In this document: piece after piece, positions 6,759 to 10,699 of the stretch
Layout: every line of letters starts with the position of its first letter
Position numbering within the stretch: the stretch's first letter is position 1
Origin: Alphaproteobacteria bacterium
GTDB taxonomy: Bacteria > Pseudomonadota > Alphaproteobacteria > GCA-2731375
NCBI GenBank assembly: GCA_028281075.1
Contig: JANQKO010000531.1
Location: 1-10,699, forward strand
Direction: 5' to 3'
DNA: 10,699 bases
Made by a program: the position numbers and the translations under genes
Notes under the pieces: model-generated
Seen by the model: the letters and a program-made list of their open reading frames with translations, nothing else
Databases searched by the model: none
Told to the model about the DNA's origin: nothing

Positions 6759-6772
6759 GATAATGACTTATC
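6759..6772. promoter_or_regulatory. Short Fur-like palindrome GATAA-N4-TTATC
   Basis: GATAATGACTTATC has perfect 5-bp arms identical to the outer arms of the classical Fur consensus (GATAAT...ATTATC), but with a much shorter centre. It sits 1 bp from the next palindrome at 6774-6800, and both precede the unknown plus-strand gene. As a single short site it is weak; the clustering raises the likelihood. Confidence 0.35.
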
Positions 6773-6773
6773 T

Positions 6774-6800
6774 TGAGATTGACTTTCATTTGCAATCTCA
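6774..6800. promoter_or_regulatory. Second Fur-like operator, facing the plus-strand gene
   Basis: TGAGATTG (6774-6781) and CAATCTCA (6793-6800) are perfect inverted arms around an 11-nt AT-rich centre. The inner ATTGACTTTCATTTGCAAT matches the Fur-type AATGAGAATCATTCTCATT/TTGCATT pattern at about 14 of 19 positions. A TTGACT resembling a -35 hexamer lies inside it. It is about 80 bp upstream of the 164-codon gene, so that gene is likely iron-regulated. Confidence is moderate because the inner pairs do not match. Confidence 0.45.
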
Positions 6801-6877
6801 TTGGTTCTCAGGCAGGGTTTCAGCTTTCGTGCGGCAGCGCCGTCGCCTCGATAATTCACAACCGGAAAGGACAGTTG

Positions 6878-7372
6878 ATGCCGCATGTCTCGTTCGTCGC
6901 CGGTGTCCTCGTGCCGAAACTCGGGCTCGGCACGGGGCTGGTCATGATGAGCTTCCGCGCCTGCGCGCTCGGCCGCACCGAATGCTGCGCGATCGTCGAG
7001 GGCTACGAGCGCGCCTTCGGCCTGGACGGCCCGGCCACGCTGTCGGACATGCAGAACCTGACGTCGGTGCTTGGCAACGACGGCCGGCGAAAGCTGACGA
7101 TCACGGCGCCGGGCTGCGCGCGGATAACGGCCGACGAGCTGTCGATCGTGGCCATGTTCGCCGCCGCGCAGGCCGACGACACGGCCGGGCGTGATGCCCA
7201 TCTGCTGTGGCTGCTGGCCAAGTCGCCGGGCAGGCAGGTATCGGCGCTGGTCAGCCGGATCGCCGGCACATTCGGCCGCCATGGCCTGCACATCAAGGCC
7301 CCGCCGGCCGTCATTCAGACCCGCATGCCGCCGCGCGAGGCGCTGATCGTGCAGGACGGCGGCCGCGCCTGA
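6878..7372 (+). CDS. Uncharacterised cysteine-containing 164-aa protein in the iron locus
   Basis: I do not recognise this protein. It is 164 residues, with no clear signal peptide and no definite transmembrane helix, although residues 5-28 (SFVAGVLVPKLGLGTGLVMMSFRA) are moderately hydrophobic. Cysteines are at 29, 36, 37 and 80 (RACALGRTECC and APGCAR), a possible metal or redox site. The middle (ITADELSIVAMFAAAQADD...RDAHLLWLLA, about 83-114) looks helical, and the C-terminus (142-164) is proline- and charge-rich. The start is ATG 6878, with GGAAAGGA 6 nt upstream; an in-frame TTG at 6773 would translate the Fur-like palindrome and is unlikely. Codon use is like that of its neighbours, with strong GC at third positions, so it is a real gene. 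It is divergent from the PepSY gene and ends 4 bp from the convergent oxyR stop. Context suggests a role in iron or heme handling; that is inference only. Confidence 0.8.
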   Translation: MPHVSFVAGVLVPKLGLGTGLVMMSFRACALGRTECCAIVEGYERAFGLDGPATLSDMQNLTSVLGNDGRRKLTITAPGCARITADELSIVAMFAAAQADDTAGRDAHLLWLLAKSPGRQVSALVSRIAGTFGRHGLHIKAPPAVIQTRMPPREALIVQDGGRA

Positions 7373-7376
7373 CGCG

Positions 7377-8297
7377 CTAGATCGTCGGCGCCCTCACGGT
7401 ATCGCCCAGCACGGACCGGGCCGTCTCGCCGATCAGCCGGGCTTCTTCCTCGCGGACCGATCCGGTCCGCCAGGCGATGCCGATACTGCGCCCGACGACC
7501 GGCTCGGCGAACGGGCGCAGGGCGACGTCCGGGCCGATATGCAGGCCGTTGGCGACAGCGATGCCGGGCAGCAGCGAGACGCCGAGACCGCCGGCCACCA
7601 TGTTGACGAGTGTGTTGAGCGAGGTCGCCGCGACCTCGGCGCCGCGATGCCGGTTGCCGCCGGCGCAGACCGTCAGGGCATGGTCGCGCAGGCAGTGGCC
7701 GTCCTCGAGCAGCAGCAGGTCTTCGCCGATCAGATCGTCCGGGCGAAGGTCGGGCCGGTCGGCCAGGCGGTGCCCGGTCGGCGCCGCCACCAGAAAGACG
7801 TCGTCGGCGAGGCTGAGGCTCTCGACTCCGCCGGCGTCCCAGGGCAGGGCGATGAGGGCCGCGTCCAGCGTGCGCAGGCGCAGGGCGTCGATCAGGCGCC
7901 GGGTCTGGTCCTCCCGCAGGTAGAGCTTCAGATGCGGATGCGCCCGCTTCAGCGCCGAGACGGTCTGCGGCAGGACATAGGGTGCGATCGTCGGTATGGC
8001 GCCGAGATGAAACGGGCCGGACAGCAATTCGCCGGCCGCGCGGACCGAGGCGACGAAGTCCTCGGCGTCGGCCAGGATCGCGCGGGCGCGCTCGACGGCG
8101 GCGCGGCCGGCATTGGTCAGCCGGGCACCGCGCGCGCCCCGCTCGGCCAGTTTCACGCCCAGCAGCGCTTCCAGCTCGCCGATCGCCGCCGACAGCGTCG
8201 GCTGGCTGACATGGCAGGCCTCGGCGGCGCGGGAGAACGAGGTCGTGTCGCTTAGCGCGGCGAGGAACCTGAGCTGCCGCAAGGTGGGAAGAGCCAT
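7377..8297 (-). CDS. oxyR: OxyR, peroxide-sensing LysR-family regulator
   Basis: This 306-residue LysR-type regulator has an N-terminal winged helix-turn-helix (about 3-62: LRQLRFLAALSDTTSFSRAAEACHVSQPTLSAAIGELE) and a periplasmic-binding-protein-like sensor domain (about 90-295). The segment LLLLEDGHCLRDHALTVC carries C202 and C211, nine positions apart as are C199 and C208 of E. coli OxyR, the disulfide pair formed on H2O2 oxidation. ATSLNTLVNMVAGGLGVSLLPGIAV is the conserved downstream segment. The start is ATG 8297-8295, with AGGTGG 5 nt upstream; GTG starts at 8303 and 8306 are in frame but overlap that site. It is divergent from ahpC with a 121-bp shared promoter region, the classic arrangement for OxyR activation of its target. 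Its stop lies 4 bp from the stop of the convergent unknown gene. Confidence 0.93.
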   Translation of the reverse strand: MALPTLRQLRFLAALSDTTSFSRAAEACHVSQPTLSAAIGELEALLGVKLAERGARGARLTNAGRAAVERARAILADAEDFVASVRAAGELLSGPFHLGAIPTIAPYVLPQTVSALKRAHPHLKLYLREDQTRRLIDALRLRTLDAALIALPWDAGGVESLSLADDVFLVAAPTGHRLADRPDLRPDDLIGEDLLLLEDGHCLRDHALTVCAGGNRHRGAEVAATSLNTLVNMVAGGLGVSLLPGIAVANGLHIGPDVALRPFAEPVVGRSIGIAWRTGSVREEEARLIGETARSVLGDTVRAPTI

Positions 8298-8306
8298 AAG
8301 CACCAC

Positions 8307-8332
8307 CTATAACAGATTTTATGATTATCGAT
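8307..8332. promoter_or_regulatory. Probable OxyR-binding region / divergent promoters
   Basis: In a GC-rich setting this AT-rich block (CTATAACAGATTTTATGATTATCGAT, given here as positions 8307-8332) contains CTAT at its left end, ATAA-N12-TTAT and ATCGAT elements. OxyR recognises spaced ATAG/CTAT-type half sites, and LysR proteins bind T-N11-A motifs. It lies just upstream of oxyR and about 90 bp from ahpC, as expected for a shared control region. Half sites are only partly canonical. Confidence 0.5.
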
Positions 8333-8418
8333 TTCTTCTTTGGCCGGTTTCGGCCGATACCTCGATCGCGGCGGGCGGATGGGCCGCACCGCCGGCTCGG
8401 GGTCAAGAGGAGAGAGAC

Positions 8419-8979
8419 ATGCTCGGTATCGGGGACACACTGCCGGAATTCACTGTCACCGGCGTGAAACCTGGCTTCATGCAGCATGAGGAAAATGGCG
8501 AAAGCGCGTTCGAGCCGATCACGCGGGACAGCTTCGCGGGCAAGTGGAAGGTGATCTTCTTCTATCCCAAGGACTTCACCTTCGTCTGCCCGACGGAGAT
8601 CGCCGAATTCGCCCGCCTGAACGGCGAGTTCGCCGACCGGGATGCGGTCGTGATCGGCGGGTCCACCGACAACGAGTTCGTCAAGCTGGCCTGGCGACGC
8701 GACCATCAGGACCTGAACGCGCTGCCGATCTGGCAGTTCGCCGACACCAGCGGACAACTGACCGATGGGCTGGGCGTGCGCAACGTGGTCGAAGGCGTCG
8801 CCTATCGCGTCACCTTCGTCGTCGATCCGCACAACGTGATCCAGCACGTCTATGCGACCAACCTCAATGTCGGCCGCAATCCGAGCGACACGCTGCGGGT
8901 GCTCGACGCGCTGCAGACGGACGAGCTGTGTCCGTGCAACCGCCCCGTCGGCGGCGACGTCCTGACCATCGCGGCCTGA
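8419..8979 (+). CDS. ahpC: Alkyl hydroperoxide reductase AhpC (2-Cys peroxiredoxin, AhpD-coupled type)
   Basis: This 186-residue cytoplasmic peroxiredoxin reduces H2O2, organic hydroperoxides and probably peroxynitrite. The peroxidatic cysteine C57 is in KDFTFVCPTEIAEF. The C-terminus has DELCPCNRP with C171 and C173, the three-cysteine layout known from mycobacterial AhpC, which is regenerated by AhpD rather than AhpF. Supporting motifs are GKWKVIFFYPKDF, VIGGSTDNEFVKLAW, RVTFVVDPHNVIQHV and NVGRNPSDTLRVLDALQ. The start is ATG 8419, with a strong AGAGGAGAGAG site just upstream; further upstream in-frame codons run into the oxyR promoter and oxyR itself. Length equals that of the family. It is divergent from oxyR and followed 79 bp later by ahpD, so OxyR activation under peroxide stress is very likely. 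A small hairpin (GGCCG-GTTT-CGGCC, 8342-8355) lies in the upstream region. Confidence 0.96.
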   Translation: MLGIGDTLPEFTVTGVKPGFMQHEENGESAFEPITRDSFAGKWKVIFFYPKDFTFVCPTEIAEFARLNGEFADRDAVVIGGSTDNEFVKLAWRRDHQDLNALPIWQFADTSGQLTDGLGVRNVVEGVAYRVTFVVDPHNVIQHVYATNLNVGRNPSDTLRVLDALQTDELCPCNRPVGGDVLTIAA

Positions 8980-8995
8980 CCACGGCGCTGTCCAC

Positions 8996-9024
8996 CGGCC
9001 GCTCCGCGTACGGCGGAGCGGCCG
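8996..9024 (+). terminator. Strong hairpin between ahpC and ahpD (partial terminator or processing/stability element)
   Basis: A perfect 12-bp GC-rich stem (left arm 8996-9007, right arm 9013-9024) with a 5-nt loop starts 17 nt after the ahpC stop. It is followed by CCGGTTT, so only a short T-run. It could attenuate transcription into ahpD or protect the ahpC message 3' end, giving more AhpC than AhpD. The hairpin is certain from sequence; the function is inferred. Confidence 0.6.
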
Positions 9025-9058
9025 CCGGTTTCACGATTCGCGAGAAGGGGCCGCTCCC

Positions 9059-9586
9059 ATGTCCGTCGACAGCCTGAAAGCGACGCTGCCCGACTATGCC
9101 AAGGACCTGAAGCTCAACATCGGGTCGCTCCTGAACGAGACCGTGCTGAGCGACCAGCAGAAGTATGGCAGCCTGCTGGCGTCGGCCCATGCCGCCGGTC
9201 ATCCCGACCTGGTGCGGGCGGCCGACGCCGAGGCCGCGGACAGGCTGTCGCCCGAGGCCCGGACCGCGGCGAAGGCCGCCGCCGCCGTGATGGCGATGAA
9301 CAACGTCTATTACCGCGCCGTGCATTTGATCTCGAACGACGCCTATCGCACGCTGCCGGCCAGGCTGCGGATGAACGTGATCGGCGCGCCCGGTATCGAG
9401 AAGGCGGATTTCGAGCTCTATTCTCTCGCCGTGTCGGCCATCAACGGCTGTGGCATGTGCCTTGACGCCCATGAGGCCGAGCTGCGCAAGCACGGGCTGA
9501 CGGTCGAGCAGATCCAGGCGGCGCTGAGGATCGGCGCCGTGGTCAACGCGATTTCGCATGTGCTGACGGCCGAACAGGCGGCTTAG
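9059..9586 (+). CDS. ahpD: Alkyl hydroperoxidase AhpD (CXXC carboxymuconolactone-decarboxylase fold)
   Basis: This 175-residue all-helical protein acts as the thiol reductant of AhpC, passing electrons from a lipoyl-protein/dihydrolipoamide relay in the characterised mycobacterial system. The active site INGCGMCLDAHEAELRKHG gives C131-x-x-C134 and H138, and E119 (DFELYSLAVSA) matches the proton-relay glutamate. Other family segments are LPDYAKDLKLNIGSLL at the N-terminus, MAMNNVYYRAVHL and RLRMNVIGAPGIEKADFELYS. Length matches the family (about 175). The start is ATG 9059, with AAGGGG upstream. It is downstream of ahpC and probably co-transcribed through the hairpin at 8996-9024. No ahpF is present nearby, consistent with AhpD being the partner. 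Confidence 0.95.
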   Translation: MSVDSLKATLPDYAKDLKLNIGSLLNETVLSDQQKYGSLLASAHAAGHPDLVRAADAEAADRLSPEARTAAKAAAAVMAMNNVYYRAVHLISNDAYRTLPARLRMNVIGAPGIEKADFELYSLAVSAINGCGMCLDAHEAELRKHGLTVEQIQAALRIGAVVNAISHVLTAEQAA

Positions 9587-9594
9587 GCGGAATC

Positions 9595-9617
9595 CGCCGC
9601 GGCCGGCGCTGGTTTTT
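9595..9617 (+). terminator. Possible weak terminator after ahpD
   Basis: A 5-bp stem (CGCCG/CGGCG, 9595-9608) is followed 4 nt later by five T residues (9613-9617). A competing hairpin GGCGG-AAT-CCGCC overlaps the ahpD stop. Both stems are short, so this is a weak candidate for ending the ahpCD transcript. Confidence 0.35.
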
Positions 9618-9639
9618 CGGCCGTTGGATCCCCATGTTT

Positions 9640-9658
9640 GCGAATGCGACTTATTCGC
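9640..9658. promoter_or_regulatory. Inverted repeat GCGAAT-N7-ATTCGC upstream of the methyltransferase-like gene
   Basis: Perfect 6-bp arms (9640-9645 and 9653-9658) end 16 bp before the ATG at 9675. The spacing and the AATGCG/ATTCGC half sites resemble a degenerate Fur-family or other dimeric-repressor operator. It suggests the gene is controlled separately from ahpCD. The protein involved is unknown. Confidence 0.4.
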
Positions 9659-9674
9659 GGACTTGGAGTTGCCG

Positions 9675-10361
9675 ATGGTCGAAAAAGCTAAGCGTCGGCC
9701 GCTGATCTCGCGGCTGTCCGCCATCGTCACGACGATTATCGGCGTCGGCCTGCTGGCGGCGGCCATTTTCCGCTGGCAGCAGGCGAGTTGGGGCGAACTG
9801 GTCTGGCTGGCGGGGCTGGTGGCGGCGTCGCTGATCCGGGCGCCCCATGGCGCCAAGGTGCGTCAGAACGAGATCGAGGACAGCCGCGACGACGTCCAGG
9901 AGCAGGCGCTGCTGTTCGCCATGTTCCTGGCCATGATGGTGCTGCCGCTGGTCGAGCTCGCCGGCGGGGTTTTCTCGTTCGCCGACTACCGGCTGCCGGA
10001 TTGGGCGACCGCGACCGGCGCCGTTCTCCAGGTCGGCTATCTCTGGCTGTTCTGGCGCGCGCACGCCGATCTCGGCCGCAACTGGAGCCCGGGCCTGGAG
10101 CTGCGCGGAGGCCACGAGCTGATCACGCGCGGGGTCTATGCGCGCATGCGGCATCCCATGTATGCCGCGATCTGGCTGGGCGCCATCGGACAGGCGCTGC
10201 TGCTGCACAACTGGATCGCGGGCTTTCTCGTCATCCCGGCCTTCGCCGCCATGTACATCCTCCGGATTCCGAAGGAGGAGGCGATGATGCGCAGCCGTTT
10301 CGGCGCCGCCTACGACGACTATGCATCGCGGGTCGGGCGGATCTGGCCGGGCACGCCGTAG
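9675..10361 (+). CDS. Isoprenylcysteine carboxyl methyltransferase (ICMT/PEMT)-family membrane protein
   Basis: This 228-residue integral membrane protein has hydrophobic segments at about 13-31, 41-55, 77-97, 111-128 and 164-196. The C-terminal half carries the family signature: HADLGRNWSPGLELRGGHELITRGVYARMRHPMYAA (128-164), then RIPKEEAMMRSRFGAAYDDYASRVGRIWP (197-225), the SAM-binding and membrane-interface region of ICMT/phospholipid-N-methyltransferase relatives. Bacteria have no prenylated CaaX proteins, so the true methyl acceptor is unknown, as for most bacterial members; a phospholipid, quinone or small thiol are options. The start is ATG 9675, with GGAG 7 nt upstream; an in-frame TTG at 9624 would include the inverted repeat at 9640-9658 and lacks a good ribosome-binding site. 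It follows ahpD by 88 bp and is probably an independent unit. Confidence 0.85.
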   Translation: MVEKAKRRPLISRLSAIVTTIIGVGLLAAAIFRWQQASWGELVWLAGLVAASLIRAPHGAKVRQNEIEDSRDDVQEQALLFAMFLAMMVLPLVELAGGVFSFADYRLPDWATATGAVLQVGYLWLFWRAHADLGRNWSPGLELRGGHELITRGVYARMRHPMYAAIWLGAIGQALLLHNWIAGFLVIPAFAAMYILRIPKEEAMMRSRFGAAYDDYASRVGRIWPGTP

Positions 10362-10463
10362 CGGCAAAGACGGCCGCCGGGCCTAGTCCGGTGATGGCGA
10401 AAGGCGTGCCGAAAACCGGTTCCGTCCGGGTCGCGTCGCGGACTTGGCAAGGCGGTTGACGAC
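10362..10463. other. Noncoding stretch after the methyltransferase-like gene
   Basis: No supported gene is seen. A 21-codon frame beginning at 10393 (MAKGVPKTGSV) is too short and unrecognised. The segment GAAAACCGGTTCC (10411-10423) resembles a motif I recall from dispersed repeats in other alphaproteobacteria, but here it is isolated. No clear T-tailed terminator follows the upstream gene. Confidence 0.4.
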
Positions 10464-10549
10464 ACCGCCAAGGCGCCAAGACACCAGGATCACACGACCG
10501 GCGCGGTGGCCGGCTTGCCTGTTCCTTGGTGTCTTGGCGCCTTGGCGGT
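10464..10549. repeat. Long inverted repeat, perfect 23-bp arms, likely dispersed intergenic repeat
   Basis: The left arm 10464-10486 (ACCGCCAAGGCGCCAAGACA...) and right arm 10527-10549 are exact reverse complements over 23 bp around a 40-nt centre, which itself can fold (CCGGC/GCCGG). Outside the perfect arms GGA/TCC continues with one gap. The CCAAGG-CGCCAAG-ACACCA phrasing resembles the AAGGCGCAAAGACGCAAAG-type intergenic repeats found in many bacterial genomes, though that relation is from memory. It could act as a bidirectional terminator between convergent genes. Confidence 0.85.
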
Positions 10550-10571
10550 AATCCCGTCCCTCTTGTCCGGC

Positions 10572-10593
10572 CCGACGCGCCGTTGCGGGTCGG
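10572..10593. repeat. Hairpin with internal G-G mismatch
   Basis: CCGAC-G-CGC and GCG-G-GTCGG pair as 5 + 3 bp around a CGTT loop. It lies just beyond the possible stop of a minus-strand gene (10597-10599), but without a T-run on that strand. It may be an RNA 3'-end structure. Confidence 0.35.
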
Positions 10594-10596
10594 ATG

Positions 10597-10699
10597 CTAA
10601 CCCGCCTTTCTCCCCACCATCACGGTCTGCGTCGCGCACAGGCGCCCGCTCCGCCAGGAGCGGGCCGAAAAGCGTAGTGGGACTACGGTTGAGGTCCGC
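10597..10699 (-). CDS. Possible C-terminal end of a gene entering from the right edge
   Basis: The minus-strand frame from the window edge is open for 33 codons and ends in TAG at 10599-10597. The peptide ends with SWRSGRLCATQTVMVGRKAG, which has the feel of the last beta strands of a small enzyme such as a SAM-dependent methyltransferase, but this is a weak impression. GC at third positions is fairly high, although a second minus frame is open over the same bases. The 9-bp hairpin at 10644-10665 (GCCCGCTCC/GGAGCGGGC) would lie inside this frame, which argues mildly against it being coding. Confidence 0.28.
   Translation of the reverse strand, partial: RTSTVVPLRFSARSWRSGRLCATQTVMVGRKAG
10644..10665. 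repeat. Hairpin, 9-bp perfect stem
   Basis: GCCCGCTCC and GGAGCGGGC pair perfectly around a GCCA loop. On the plus strand it is followed by CGAAAAGC and on the minus strand by GCCTGTG, so neither strand gives a classical terminator tail. A second small hairpin CGTAGT-GGG-ACTACG follows at 10673-10687. Confidence 0.4.

Noticed and set aside
6773..6877. N-terminal extension of the unknown 164-residue protein from the TTG at 6773
   Set aside because: It would translate a Fur-like palindrome, has no ribosome-binding site, and the ATG at 6878 has a strong one.
7315..8847. 510-codon minus-strand frame across ahpC and oxyR
   Set aside because: It is antisense to ahpC and out of frame with oxyR; both real genes have motifs and ribosome-binding sites.
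10409..10423. AAAACCGGTT segment as a member of a rhizobial-type dispersed repeat
   Set aside because: Only a short palindromic core is shared; the flanks do not match the pattern I recall.
1..10699. tRNA, rRNA, CRISPR arrays, riboswitches and defence-system genes
   Set aside because: No cloverleaf, regularly spaced repeats, conserved riboswitch core or defence-family motif was seen by eye on either strand.

Overview
The window is GC-rich DNA whose genes look alphaproteobacterial, plausibly Rhodospirillales-like. That placement is inferred from base composition, protein style and gene content; there is no rRNA marker here. Most of it is chromosomal stress and iron physiology. No tRNA, rRNA, CRISPR array or intact transposon is visible.

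Left part (1-6608, all genes on the minus strand). This is an iron-acquisition locus, read right to left. It starts with a PepSY transmembrane protein of the siderophore-iron reductase type, followed by a FecI-type ECF sigma factor, a FecR-type anti-sigma/sensor and a FecA-type TonB-dependent siderophore receptor carrying the N-terminal signalling (STN) domain. This is a complete cell-surface signalling circuit. Loaded receptor signals through FecR to FecI, FecI transcribes the receptor gene, and the PepSY protein probably reduces the imported ferric siderophore. A 35-bp near-perfect Fur-like palindrome precedes the PepSY gene, and a possible FecI-dependent promoter precedes the receptor gene. 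Immediately past the receptor stop codon is the left end of a decayed IS481-family element. Beyond it, a VOC-family (glyoxalase-like) gene runs off the left edge of the window.

Middle (6609-7372). A palindrome-rich divergent intergenic region separates the PepSY gene from a plus-strand gene for a 164-residue, cysteine-containing protein I cannot assign. More Fur-like half sites face this gene, so it may belong to the same iron regulon. It is the best candidate for something undescribed.

Right part (7377-10361). This is a peroxide-defence locus. oxyR (minus strand, with both redox cysteines) is divergent from ahpC-ahpD (plus strand), the two-protein peroxiredoxin system that works without AhpF. 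A strong 12-bp hairpin lies between ahpC and ahpD. An isoprenylcysteine-methyltransferase-like (ICMT/PEMT) membrane protein follows. Iron uptake and OxyR-AhpCD side by side make functional sense, because iron and peroxide together cause Fenton damage.

Right end (10362-10699). No complete gene is evident. The stretch holds a long inverted repeat with perfect 23-bp arms, several smaller hairpins and possibly the last 33 codons of a minus-strand gene entering from the right.
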